A DNA stretch of 64,000 nt from Apostichopus japonicus (GCF_037975245.1 NC_092572.1:12870769-12934768), one strand, 5' to 3'. Positions 12,287 to 23,604 are shown, numbered from the stretch's first letter. The notes: generated from the letters alone by a model not told the origin. A program made the numbers and translations.

Positions 12287-14298
12287 GTTTGTACAAACCA
12301 GTTTTTTTTGTTTCCCCAGTCTTTAAAGGCAGCTATCTACAGTTTGGTTGTTAAGATGGGTTGTCAAATCAATTTGAATTATCAACAAGGAATATCTGGA
12401 TAGTGTACCCCCCCCCCAACTTGAAGTAACCATGCACATTCCAAGCAGTTCAACAATCTGGACATTTGATATGTTGAATACAGTACTCTATATTTCATGT
12501 GATTTAACTGCCTATTCCTGGTAATTATGAAGAATAATGAATGGAGTGTGGAATGTCTTAATTTAAGGAAAAACTCCAAACAAGTCGACGACGAGGGATT
12601 TCTCGCTCTTCCGCATTCGCCGTCAGGCTACTCTCTGTGATCGTGGAGTTGTTAATTAGTATTCCAGAAGTATAAGATTTTGTTCTACTTTAGGCCCTCA
12701 AAAGCTGAGTTTAAGAGGTTAAAATTGCTCTTAAATGCTGACTTTAGGCACAAAATTAAAAGTTTTGATATTTTGCCGACTATCTTAGACCCCATTGCAA
12801 TCGGCTGCAGATGGTATTTCGATACCACTTTCAATTTTTTTTGTTGAGAAAATGACCCTTTAAACATTCCGAGGCACATCAATGAAAGTGGCTGGACTAC
12901 TTAGTCTAACACACAACACATTAGGTTCAGTTCCCCTCAGATGGAGCACAAACCCCTCAGTGGGCAAAATAAGGACTTCAGTGACTGACTGAAATAACAT
13001 GTTAACAAGGCATTACAAATGATGTTGAATTATCATGAATCTATGAGACCGTGCTCTGTTGCAAATATTTTAAAAAGGAACAGAGTTTTGTTGAGTTATT
13101 AGAATTTCTAAAACAATGGAGTATAAACATCAACATTCACGTCTGTAGCCAGGAGTTGACGTCATCATCTATTCGGTGGTCTTTAAAGGAGCATTTCAGA
13201 CTAAGCATAGTTTTGAACTAAAAATATCTACATTTACCAGAGCTCACATTTCTCTTTTTCCTGAGTGGAATATCCCATATCAAGACTAAACATCCGTGCC
13301 TGAAATTTCTTTTAATTTTAAAAATTCCATTTCGGATTTTTACTCCTGGTCGTGAAAGGTAATTGCAGATCTACTTACAGTGCTCTCCTTAATCCGTAGT
13401 CATTTATACTTTTATCAGTTACTATTTGCTTTAAATCACTTTTAAGCCACCAAATTATCTATATAAGAGACAAAGTTTCAAAGCCTGCAGTCTTGTTACA
13501 AAATTTTGAACCCTAAATTACTTCCCTGGAAACTGCCTGGAAAGTCATTCCAAATTTTGGAATATCACTTCACATTTCATATGAAAAAGATTATCATCAG
13601 TATTTTCACTTAAAATTACTCCTGGTTGGAAAGTCAACGCAGCTTCTTCACTTTCTGAGAACTTGGCGTCATCGGTAGTTCCAGTGAAATTCACATTCTG
13701 GCTACTCCTACTTTTTGAATGTCATAGTAGCAGATATTGATGCTCACTAATGTGCAGTTAGTTATAGCGTACCACTAGTATTCACTTAAGGTCACTCCTG
13801 GTAGGAAAGTCAATACAGCTATTTCACTATGTCACTAGAAGCCCCCAGTGAAATTCACATTCAGGCTACTCCAAGTTATGGAGTGTCATGGCAACAGATA
13901 TTGATGCTAACTAATGTACAGTGTTTTCTAGAATACCACTAGTTTTCACCTTAGATCACTTTAGGTCACTCCTGGTAGGAAAGTCAATACAGCTATTTCA
14001 CTATTTGCAAAGCTATGTATGTCACTAGTAGCCCCCAGTGAAATTCACATTCAGGCTGCATTTATTTATAGTATACCGCTAGTATTCACTTCAGGTCATT
14101 CCCTGACTGGAAAGACAATGTGTTTCATTGTTTCCTCAGATTCCTAGAGTTACTATCGTGTAGGTGATCCATAAAGCAGCTTACCCTGCAGTTGATATGT
14201 TAATCTTTAATGGGGAAAGAAAGGGTAAGACTATGGAAAGTTTTATGCAGGATCTACTTATTTAATGTGTCTTTTTAACTTTCTATTGTTACTGACAG
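12287..14298 (+). other. Intron with ~175-bp tandem repeats
   Basis: 2.0-kb phase-0 intron. The first kilobase has no obvious element apart from a short C-run at about 12410. The second half is occupied by the diverged tandem repeat listed separately. Confidence 0.7.
13610..14120. repeat. Diverged ~175-bp tandem repeat, about 3 units
   Basis: Units share 'actcctggtaggaaagtcaa', 'cagtgaaattcacattc' and 'cagatattgatgct'. The first block begins at about 13617, 13794 and 13968, with a partial fourth near 14098 and a weak copy near 13340. Units differ by indels and many substitutions, so the array is old. Confidence 0.75.
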
Positions 14299-14379
14299 GA
14301 TGATACTGCGAGGCAATGCTCCCAAACCAGATTGGATACTTTGAAGCACATGCTCGAAAAAGAGAAAGGCACGTTCGTG
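14299..14379 (+). CDS. ARHGEF11/12: RhoGEF exon: helical linker
   Basis: 81 bp, 27 codons, acceptor 'tactgacag', donor 'gtgagt', phase 0 at both ends. It encodes DDTARQCSQTRLDTLKHMLE followed by KEKGTFV, a charged, strongly helical sequence. It corresponds to the post-PDZ region of vertebrate ARHGEF11/12, where a short coiled coil begins. Spacing and phase to the next exon support one continuous helix. No catalytic function is expected here; this part joins the PDZ domain to the regulatory RGS module. Confidence 0.85.
14300..14302 (+). other. Out-of-frame TGA excluded by exon phase
   Basis: The triplet at 14300-14302 reads TGA out of frame. It is not a stop in the coding frame, which begins GAT GAT ACT at 14299. 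It is noted only because phase assignment of this exon depends on it: a phase-2 entry would terminate at once, which supports phase 0. Confidence 0.5.
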
Positions 14380-15261
14380 GTGAGTAGTTTAAAAGGATAA
14401 TCAATCCCACCTGTTGTCATGACAACCAAAGTAATACGTGACGATTATTGCCGTTCTATCTAGGAGAGGATCCGTTCCGACATTTGACTAATTGGCATAT
14501 AGTTTTATATTGGAGGTATTGTGGAAGAAGTGTGAGGGGAGTAGGGGTGGGAGAGGGGAGTGGGAAGTGGGAGGAGTAGAGTGGGTTTGGCAGGTGTCGG
14601 GAGGGATTCAGAGGCAAGTGGTGATTCGAAGGATGATACAGCAGCATTTTGCTGTTTTTTCTCAATTTTTGAACTAGTCCAAAAGCAATGCACACATTCT
14701 CTGTGCCTGTCATGGATTGGAATAGGTCTACTTTAGATGCTATAATTCTCAATCTTTGGTCAGAGATGTTCTCTTTCCTTGCTTATTTAACATCTGTCTA
14801 GCTCGGTTCTCGGTGTGACATTGATGCTACATCATGGAAAGACTGGGTGCCAGGGGGTGGGGGATAGGGGTGGGTGAGATGGAGGGGTCGATGGATGGAA
14901 GACAAAGTTTTACGGTAATAAATTGTAATAAGATAAAACTGTTAGCAAACTGCTTATCCACAAGAGAGCCTGTGTAAAAGAATGTGTGAAGGTAAGTTGG
15001 CCTGACGTTTCAATCCTAGCAGGATCTTCTTCAGAGGCTAAATGACAAGTAACAGTAACAGAAGGATAAAAACACGCACAGAATACAGACAGGTTAATGA
15101 GCACGGTGAACACAATGAGATACATGTAAGGGGATTAGTAGACAAGGGATGGAGAGAAGAAAGCAACAGGGAAGAGGAGAGGTAGGAGATAAACAGTGGA
15201 GGGACAAAGTAATAAATTATGTTTAATTTATTAATTATGTTTAATTTTTTTGCGGTGACAG
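14380..15261 (+). other. Intron with Penelope-like repeat
   Basis: 882-bp phase-0 intron. The first part has a G-rich purine stretch (about 14528-14590) and a second at 14850-14900. From about 14925 almost to the acceptor it is filled by the dispersed repeat described separately. Confidence 0.7.
14925..15240 (-). mobile_element. Penelope-like repeat fragment, copy 1
   Basis: The + strand carries 'ggtaagttggcctgacgttt', then 'atcctagcaggatcttcttc' and 'agaggctaaatgacaag'. The complement reads CTGAAGA, a GATCC/GGATT hairpin with TGCTA loop, then GAAACGTC. This resembles the hammerhead-ribozyme-like core found in terminal regions of Penelope-like elements. The outer flank ('gttagcaaactgcttatcca') is shared, inverted, with the copy at 55377-55565, so this is a dispersed family. 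No reverse transcriptase or GIY-YIG endonuclease frame is present. Family assignment is inferred from the motif alone. Confidence 0.5.
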
Positions 15262-15396
15262 GAGATTCAAGAGAGATATGCCGAAAATCCCACCGACCAA
15301 TTGAAGAAGGAATTAGCGAGCACAAGAAATCGAATGAATTTGCTAGAGAAACAGCTTCAAACCTCTGAGGCAACAGCTACGATTCCCATCAAGAAG
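15262..15396 (+). CDS. ARHGEF11/12: RhoGEF exon: coiled-coil linker
   Basis: 135 bp, 45 codons, acceptor 'ggtgacag', donor 'gtatgt', phase 0 at both ends. It encodes EIQERYAENPTDQLKKELAS and continues TRNRMNLLEKQLQTSEATAT before ending in IKK. Heptad-like Leu/Met spacing (LKKELASTRNRMNLLEKQL) indicates a coiled coil. The same region follows the PDZ domain in vertebrate LARG and PDZ-RhoGEF, where a stretch of similar length and charge starts with a Glu-Asn-Pro turn. It probably contributes to oligomerisation or spacing rather than catalysis. Strong splice sites and low substitution noise make this one of the better-supported exons. Confidence 0.87.
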
Positions 15397-15681
15397 GTAT
15401 GTAATGTTAGTTTGTTGTTTCTTGTGTAGAAACAGATACATAATCAAGGTATAGTTTCATGCCATTAATCCCATGTGCACCGAGTCTTGGAACTAGTTTG
15501 AAGATAGCTTACAGCCAGCATGTTCTTCAAGCTGGCATAATAACGCATGACAAAGGCAATATACAAGTCTAAGATGATAACTACATCTTTTGTCTGCTCA
15601 AGGCAGTCTGGTTGGATAATTGTAATTAATTAATTTATTAAGTTATCGCTAATTGTGTTTATTTATTTTGTTTGTTTTCAG

Positions 15682-15738
15682 GACCCGACCGCCGATTCCG
15701 TAAATGATAACATTCTAGAGAGGAGGCACATGGACTGG
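15682..15738 (+). CDS. ARHGEF11/12: RhoGEF exon: acidic linker
   Basis: 57 bp, 19 codons, acceptor 'tttgttttcag', donor 'gtacat', phase 0 both ends. It encodes DPTADSVNDNILERRHMDW. There is no domain; it is a flexible linker between the coiled coil and the basic region. Support comes from its strong pyrimidine tract, exact phase agreement with neighbours and short 285-bp upstream intron, not from family conservation. Confidence 0.72.
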
Positions 15739-16337
15739 GTACATTCTTTTTTTTTTCTAGTAGTGATGATTGAGTCATGTTTTATATGTATATATATGTA
15801 TATCCACATTTAGCAAACGTCATTGATCGCAGATCTTAAATAAAGATGAGTATACATAAATGTTCTGTAAATGAATGAACGTATATATTTTACTTTGCTC
15901 TATTCATAAAAAAGAAAAAAAAGAAATACAAGTTAACAGATCTTGATCGTCTGACTAACCTTTAAAAGCTTAACTTAGTCATGTTATCTTGACCTCAAAG
16001 TATTTTCTTTTATCTCTTGCATCCGAGTAAACTCCAAATGGGTACAGAAAACTGAGGAAAAATCATGAAAATAGAGTCCAAGCACCCCCCCTAATCGTTG
16101 ATGCACGTAATAATAAGACTGTTTGGAATTCAAGCACAAAGACCCCCTTTTTTTTTTTATATATATCTGAATCTGAAATGATCTGAAGTTTGGGTCTCGA
16201 GTGTTGCTTAATAGCCTGTTTAATCTATTAACAATTATTAATGTGTGAAGGTAAGTTGGCGTGACGTTTCGATATTCTTCAAAGGCTAAATGACAATTAT
16301 TAATTATTAATAATTCATTAATCAGCATCAACAGCAG
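15739..16337 (+). other. Intron with Penelope-like remnant next to acceptor
   Basis: About 600 bp, phase 0. It has a T-run after the donor, short TATATGTA repeats near 15785-15800, a C-run near 16085, and a truncated copy of the dispersed repeat at 16240-16292. The last 45 bases before the acceptor are AT-rich (attaattatt type) with hardly any pyrimidine tract. Confidence 0.7.
16240..16292 (-). mobile_element. Penelope-like repeat fragment, copy 2 (truncated)
   Basis: It contains 'gtgtgaaggtaagttggcgt' and 'gacgtttcgat', then jumps to 'attcttcaaaggctaaatga', missing the hairpin half 'cctagcaggatc' present in the other copies. It lies only about 45 bp from the following exon and carries a perfect 5' splice-site consensus (AAG/GTAAGT, GT at 16251) in the sense orientation. 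Confidence 0.65.
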
Positions 16338-16541
16338 GTGTCGTCGAAGCACACCCGTCAGGTTTCTAACCCGGATGCGGTGATCTACTCCATGATCCCT
16401 CCGACGGAAGAGGAGGAGAGGGTGTCATCCAAAGTCAAAAGAAACCGATCAGACGCCCAAGACAGCAACCGTAAATCAAAGGGTCCACGGAGAGACAACG
16501 CAGTGAAACGGAGGAGCCACGAGTTGCAAGCTGCAGGGAGG
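16338..16541 (+). CDS. ARHGEF11/12: RhoGEF exon: basic low-complexity linker
   Basis: 204 bp, 68 codons, donor 'gtaagc', phase 0 both ends. It encodes VSSKHTRQVSNPDAVIYSM, then an acidic cluster (PPTEEEERVSS) and a highly basic stretch (KVKRNRSDAQDSNRKSKG, RRDNAVKRRSHE). The basic clusters could act in nuclear import or phosphoinositide binding; this is inference. The acceptor is a tandem CAGCAG, so splicing at 16334/16335 would add one Gln. No pyrimidine tract precedes it. The exon is GC- and CpG-richer than its flanks, as expected for coding DNA here. Confidence 0.78.
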
Positions 16542-17924
16542 GTAAGCCGAAAAACCGTCACGATTTTTCCTCCATCCACAGACTTGTTACCAATTATTTA
16601 AGGAAAGAGTGGTGAGGCAAGGGAGTAAAAATAAATACCAGAAGTGTCTTCCCTTTGGTGGCACTTAGGAGTTTTCACGTTTTAAAAGAGTTATTCATTT
16701 TTTTTTGGGGGGGGGGGTAATTTCCTGTTTTCTGTTTTAAGAAAACAGAAATGGTTTTATTTATTCCAATGAAAACAGTAAATCATGGTTCTCACTTGGT
16801 CAAGAAAATGGGAACAATATGGGGAGGGGAGGGAGGGGGGGGAGAAATGTGGGTCTCCTTACTCTCTAGAAAGTCCTAGAATTTTGAGCTGTAGTCTGGA
16901 AAATTGTGGAAGAAATACTTATTTAACCACTCCTTTGATGGTACGACTTACACAAGCAGGGATTTTAATAAATTTGAGAAATAATCTGGTGTAGCTACAG
17001 CATCTCATGTTATGTAATCAGGGGAACGGTAACCAGGGGAATAGACCAATAAAATTATTACACGGTCCACGCAGTGACTACTCGGTCCGGAGTTTCGTAA
17101 AAATCACTGTAGTGACAACTCTCATATTATACAGACCCTGATGTCCTATCACTGAGATGTATGTACAGATGTACGGTTACTATGGTTACAAAATTTGGTC
17201 TTCTATGAAGTCTATACTCCTTGGTAAAAGACAAAATGGTTAACGAAAAAAAAAAATATTGTGACTATGACTCTTTAAAAATAAGACAGAGAGAGAGAGA
17301 GAGAAGAAAAGGGAGAAAAAAAAATCAGAAAATAAATAAATAAAAAGAAAACAAGAAGAACAATGGCATGTTCCTTTAAACTTAATTTTTTCCTCGTCTG
17401 TAATTTTCTTGTTGGCATTAATTGCGTTGCTTTTTTTGTAGCAGGCATACCAGCAGCCCATTTGATTTCAGGCGGGTTAAGTTACTCCCGAAGCCAATTG
17501 AGTGAGATTGCTGTTACACGTAGTTTCGTTAAGGCCGCCCAAGCATAATATCAGAAACGAGGAAATGATTCGTATAGCATTCCTCGAACAAAACTCAGCA
17601 GGTAACAGCCAGTGTGAAAGGGAAATAGGCCGTTCTATTAGTTCCTGCATTCGGTCAGGATCTCTGTGGACTCGTAGCTGCTTTAGCGGGGGTTGTATCC
17701 AATTTTGAAAACAACAGTTTTCTCAACACTTTTGGCTTCTAGGTTATGGATTAATACTGTTTCCTGGGAATGTCTTTTGTTATGGGATAAATGTTTTATC
17801 CTTGATAATTGGATACAGTCATCTCTTAAATGGGAGAAAGGACCCTAGCTAACAGGACTATACTGGTGAAAAGATTACTCTCTCTCAAACTGAGTGTGGT
17901 GGGTACAAGCAATATCTTCTTTTT

Positions 17925-18358
17925 TCTTCAATTTCTAATCATCCAATTTCAATTTCAAGTTGGAATAGGGCAATATAGAGAAAAAAATGGATCAACAACA
18001 AAAATTGTCTAGATTACCATAAAATCATATGAAACAGTAATCTACATAACTTAAATTTTTTTTTTTCCCTGCCTTTGATTTTTGATCATCCAATTTCTAT
18101 ATTGTATTACAAGTTGGAATAGGGTAATATAGAGAAAAAAATGGATCAACAACAAAAGTTGTCTAGATTACCATAAAATCATATGAAACAGTAATCTACA
18201 TAACTTAAATTTTTTTTTTCCCTGCCTTTGATTTTTGATCATCCAATTTCTATATTGTATTACAAGTTGGAATAGGGTAATATAGAGAAAAAAACAGATC
18301 AATAACAAAAATTGTCTAGATTACCATAAAATCATATGAAACAGTAATCTACTTAACA
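17925..18358. repeat. 153-bp tandem repeat, about 2.7 units
   Basis: Units contain 'tcatccaatttctatattg', 'agttggaatagggtaatata' and 'gtctagattaccataaaatc'. The block 'tggaataggg' recurs at 17961, 18115 and 18268, spacing 154 and 153 bp. Units are about 95 percent alike by eye, so the array is young. A (T)n run separates the units. Confidence 0.9.
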
Positions 18359-19261
18359 GAGAGAGGTTTTTTTTATTTTTATTTTTTATTTGCACAGGCA
18401 GCCTTTTGCGCTACACTGAAAATACACTTAAAATTGTAGCAACATTAATGTATGTTGTGTATGGAACTGTATCAGAGTTGTAGGAGTACGCATTTACCAT
18501 AATTTGCAGTGCGTCTAAAACCAGAATTGAAACATGCCATTATAAATGGAAATGACAAAGCACGTTTGAGTAATTTTCTTGTAGTGCAGTTGTTAAGGCA
18601 GTCCAACTGTTTTGGATAATGTAGTTTTCTAATAAATACAGCATATCAGTCCATAAAAGTTGTAAATTAAGTCTTTTTGAACTTAAGTTTTAGTTAGCTT
18701 GACCAACTCTTTAACTGAGGCCTTTGTCAGAGAGTTCTAAAAGGAGATACCCAAAAAAACCCATCTCACACAACCATCATCCTTAGCTTTTATGACTGAG
18801 CTATTTGTGAAGATAGACAACCCCCCCACCGCCCCACCCCCTCTAGAGAGGTGTAAACAGGTCAAGCGGCTGTCACTTTTTGGAATCCATTATATCATTG
18901 TTAACCATAATAATCATAATAACCGGCAGTTATTTTTACGATGCTTAAAGTGACCACAAATGTGGGAGAAACCCGCGAGGGCTTTTGGATTACAACTTAC
19001 ACGTCGGGTGGCTTCTACAATTTAACTAAAATGTGGAATCTTTACAATTTAGAAAGTCATTTCAGATTGTTCCATTAGGATCTGAAACCCATTTACTTTC
19101 TCATTTGTAGTAACAGTGTTGACACAGAAACCCAGTGCCCTCATTAGCTCATGTTAGAGGTTCAATATGTAACGGTCAGCGATTTATTTAAACCAATCTC
19201 AATTACAGAAAATAAACATTGTAAGAAGAAAAGAAAGAAAAATATATGCAATTGAGGCACA

Positions 19262-20527
19262 TGTGGCTCGATGATGATGATTTAGTTTGTGTCTCCTTCA
19301 AGATCGGTGTTTGTGAATCCTGTTAGTACAGGCAGTACTTTTGTAGTTCATTTTTTATCACATTAGAGGGATGATGTTGGTTGTGTTTGTGGCGCCTTCA
19401 AGATCAGGGCTTGTGAATCCTGTTAGTACAGGCAGTACTTTTCGAATTTTACCTCTATCACATTAGAGCGATGATGTTGGTTGTGTTTGTGGCTCCTTCA
19501 AGATCGGTGTTTGTGAATCCTGTTAGTACAGGCAGTACTTTTGTAGTTCATCTCTATCACATTAGAGCGATGATGTTGGTTGTGTTTGTGGTTCCTTCAA
19601 GATCGGTGTTTGTGAATCCTGTTAGTACAGGCAGTACTTTTCAAATTTTACCTCTATCACATTAGAGCGATGATGTTGGTTGGGTTTGTGGTTCCTTCAA
19701 GATCGGTGTTTGTGAATCCTGTTAGTACAGGCAGTACTTTTCGAATTTTACCTCTATCACATTAGAGTGATGATGTTGGTTGTGTTTGTGGTTCCTTCAA
19801 GGTCAGTGTTTGTGAATCCTGTAAGTACAGGCAGTACGTCTTGAGTTTATCTCTATCACATAGAGTGATGATGATGGTTGTGTTTGTGGTTCCTTCAAGG
19901 TCAGTGTTTGTGAATCCTGTAAGTACAGGCAGTACGTCTTGAGTTTATCTCTATCACATAGAGTGATGATGATGGTTGGGTTTGTGGTTCCTTCAAGATC
20001 AGTGTTTGTGAATCCTGTTAGTATAGGCAGTACTTTTCAAGTTTATCTCTATCACATAGAGTGATGATGTTGGTTGGGTTTGTGGTTACTTCAAGATTGG
20101 TGTTTGTGAATCCTGTTAGTACAGGCAGTACTTCTCAAGTTTATCTCTATCACATAGAGCCATGATGTTGGTTGGGTTTGTGGTTCCTTCAAGATCGGTG
20201 TTTGTGAATCCTGTTAGTACAGGCAGTACTTCTCAAGTTCATCTCTATCACATTAGAGTGATGATATTGGTTGTGTTTGTGGCGCCTTCAAGATCAGGGT
20301 TTGTGAATCCTGTTAGTACAGGCAGTACTTTTCAAGTTTATCTCTATCACTTAGAGCGATGATGTTGGTTGTGTTTGTGTCTCCTTCAAGATAGGTGTTT
20401 GTGAATCCTGTTAGTACAGGCAGTACTTTTCGAATTTTACCTCTATCACATTAGAGCGATGATGTTGGTTGGGTTTGTGGTTACTTCAAGATCGGTGTTT
20501 GTGGTTCCTGTTAGTACAGGCAGTACT
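19262..20527. repeat. ~99-bp satellite array, about 13 units
   Basis: The unit reads through 'atgatgttggttgtgtttgt', 'ccttcaagatcggtgtttgt', 'gaatcctgttagtacaggca' and ends 'ctctatcacattagag'. The block 'atgatgttgg' or a variant starts at 19371, 19471, 19570, 19670, 19770, 19868, 19966, 20064, 20162, 20262, 20359 and 20459. Spacing is 97-100 bp, with the shorter units (98 bp) in the middle lacking one T of 'cacattagag'. Open frames in it (for example 19471-19665) are repeat artefacts. Confidence 0.95.
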
Positions 20528-22099
20528 TTTTCATCTTGTCATTGTATTTTTTTTTTCCGGCATTAGATATTGAAATGTTTGCACTAAGTTGCTTTCCTTT
20601 AAACCAGTATTTTTGTCTCATAGTAAAATGTTGTGATAATGACTCATGGTTTGTTGTTGCCCGAGGGAAGAGAAATGCAGGGAAGCAGACTATAAGAGGA
20701 ATGAAAAGTCAGCAGTTTTGATTAATTTTTAATGCAGCTCGTGGCACTCTGACGTGAAATGTATGAAAATGATCTGTAGGCATGGAACTCAGTTGCAGGG
20801 CATTTAAGAGCATAATATCCGTCAATATAATACTTCTTAATCTTGGGTATTAACCAAAATAATATAACAAATATTAAAACTGGCTATATATACAGGCACT
20901 GAAAGGACCTTCACTATACTCCAACTGTTAGCAAGCATAGCATGTTTACCAAGCATTTTTGTGAGTTATAGGAGAGGAGTTTGTTTAACAGTCTTTCCTC
21001 CCAATTTTTTACATTGCCAAGAAAAATGATTGCAACAATTTTTACTTAAACACTTTCCTTGACATCCATTTATTTGAAGGATATTCATATTCGGGGGGTT
21101 TAACCGGTAGGTAGATGAGTGTCATATGAGGGTGGCATTTAAAATGCTCTTACAAGTTTTGGAACATAACTGACCATTATTAGATTTTCTAGCAAATTAG
21201 GTTGCTATTGCTAATTACCTTTTCTGACCATCAAAAAACATTTGCATGTCAAGGAAGCTCATCAAATGTTACCAAAAAAAAAAGAAAAAAAAGAGAAAAA
21301 TGAGAGATGTTGTTTGGAAATGCAAAATTTGGAAGGGAATTGAAAGGACTTGGAAATGTCACATGAATGAGGAAAGAGAGAAAAACTGTCAAAAAAAGTT
21401 GTTAGGAAATGAGTCACATCCTGATTGAGCTTTTTTTTCTACTTTTCCCGGCAAGAGAGGAAAATAGGTCACATCGGACTTGGGAGTGGACACAGAGCTC
21501 TTGCAGTAAGCTTTGCACTAATAGTTGGTGCAGGTGATGTAGTATATATGAGTTTTGTATCTAGTAGAGTATCATGTTATGTCATTTACATTATTGCAAG
21601 TGATCTACACTACACATGAAAGAACCTCCCCCCACCCCCACCCCACCCGTCCCCCTCCACTGATAATTTACAGCACTGTTTACCAGGGTATGATTAAGTG
21701 TTAAACTTTTGTATCACAGTTTTGGAGGCTGTGAATTTGATCTCTAGCTAATATTATATAAATTATTATGTTTCCTGTGTTACAAAACCCTGGAGATGTA
21801 CATCTTTTTAAATATTTATAGCAATTTATACAATCTTGTTTTGCATTTTGGGACGCGGTACCGGGATAAGTTATACCCAGTAATTATGTCAACAGTTTGT
21901 TATGTTAATTATATTTTTGGGGAATTATTTCAATGTTTGCAGCTTTGATACATCTGTGAGAATTTTTAAGCCTTCTCTGGTTGCATTTGTGGTTGAAAAC
22001 ACATGTATTTCAATTTGTTTCACAATGTGCCTTTCCTATTAATTACGTAAACAGAAAACTGCCTATTATGTGCACAAAATATAAACCCTGCCAAGGTTT

Positions 22100-22460
22100 T
22101 TGGGGGAGCTGAAAACTGATTTGAAATGGGTAGATGCAAGTATCATTTACTCCCGAAATTCGTCAACTTTTATTAATCTCGTTAAATTAACGAGAAACTT
22201 TAACAGAGAGAGCCAGCGGAGCCGAACCCTGGTCGGAGGTAAATTGAACGAGAGAGGCTGTTTCTTTAATTGTATCCTCTTGGAAGAAACCTGCCGTGGG
22301 TCTAGAATTAAAATCTCCCGGGAACACTGCGGGGAAGTAATTAAAGTCACGCTAAGTGTGACATTTTGGTCGGGTTGCCTTTCATTGGTTGGCGTTAAGA
22401 AGAGGATAAAGTTTGTGAGAAACAAAAACCCGCTAGATAGGTCAAAGGTCAAATGACTTA
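22100..22460. promoter_or_regulatory. Candidate intronic regulatory element with DR1 site
   Basis: This ~360-bp patch is more GC- and CpG-rich than the rest of the intron, is not repetitive, and is open on both strands (118 codons on +, longer on -), but the translations match nothing I know. At its end AGGTCAAAGGTCA (22439-22451) is a perfect direct repeat of AGGTCA with one-base spacing, the DR1 site bound by HNF4, RXR heterodimers and COUP-TF. An inverted CCAAT-like 'attggttgg' lies just upstream (22384-22392). Enhancer function is inference from composition and motif. Confidence 0.35.
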
Positions 22461-23604
22461 AAGCAGAAAGTTTTGCTATTTGCCCGTCATAAAGTACACA
22501 CACTGAATGGCACACTATAGGCAGATACTGTAGATGTGCAGATGTGTAAAATATAAATGGGAAAAAAACAGGCACCTTCAAAAACAAAACAAGCAACAAC
22601 AAATAACAAAGAAACAGAACAAACAACAGAACATGAACACAATAACACCCTAGACCCCTCAAACGTTTCACAGCAGAGTGATGTATTGTATTAGTACTTT
22701 CATGAAGAATCAAGGCCGATGTTGCGTATACATGTGTTATTAAATGTTCAGGTGTTGTTTAGATGGTAACTGTTATGTTTTCTCGACAAGAGTCAGAACT
22801 TTTGTATTAAAAGTTCCTGAAGCGGATGTTTACTTGTAAATTTAGTGAAGTGGTCTGGGAAATGAAATTTTGCAAAATTAAACACCAGGTTCCTGAAAAA
22901 TCAATTATCTTCCATTAAATCCAGGGACCAAACGATGGGGTGTGACCCTGTCATTTATTAGGGAGGGGGGGTGGTTGAGGAAGACTGGTCTTGGGTAATT
23001 GTCCCTGAAAAAGAGAAACATTATAGACCTGGAATGGTGCAATCTAAGGCATAATTTAGACCATATAAATAAGGTGTAAATGCAAGTCTTTGTTGAAACC
23101 TACTTTTGAGTTTATGTGTGAGACTAAATTCAGGTGACTTCACCCAAAGCACCGTCCTAAATGGTTGTGACAGCTATTGTTTGTGACTAATTTAGGTAAC
23201 TCATTAACATGAAACAGGTCATTAACAGAGAAGAGAGTTTCTGTTTTTTTGTTATGACGTTAATAGTGCACCACTAAAACAAAACTTGACATATTTTTTA
23301 AGTACTTTATTGAGTGGAAAAAAACTATTTAGAAAGCTTTTGAAAAGTTAAAGGGAATATCTTTCAACTAGTTGTGGAAAAACAAAAATGTTTGTCACAG
23401 AAAATCACAAATTTATACCAGTGAGAAAAAATAAACTATGAAGAATATTAGCATAAAAATAGATAAATAAATAAAGAAAAAATAATAATAATAATAAAGG
23501 AAGAAAAGAAACTCTTATGAAAGGTAGCAACCAGTAAAACTTAGTTTTATAAGTCATTGAGAAGATTTTTAGCTTTTGTCTGAGTTTACTTAAACTTATA
23601 ATGT

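Noticed and set aside
17441-17560. Possible exon after 'tttttttgtag' in the 9.4-kb intron
   Set aside because: The acceptor looks fair, but the phase-0 frame meets a stop (CAG GCA TAC CAG CAG CCC ATT TGA) within eight codons.
22147-22713. 188-codon minus-strand open frame
   Set aside because: It has no recognisable domain and runs through A/C-rich low-complexity sequence (22560-22650). The underlying patch is better explained as possible regulatory DNA.
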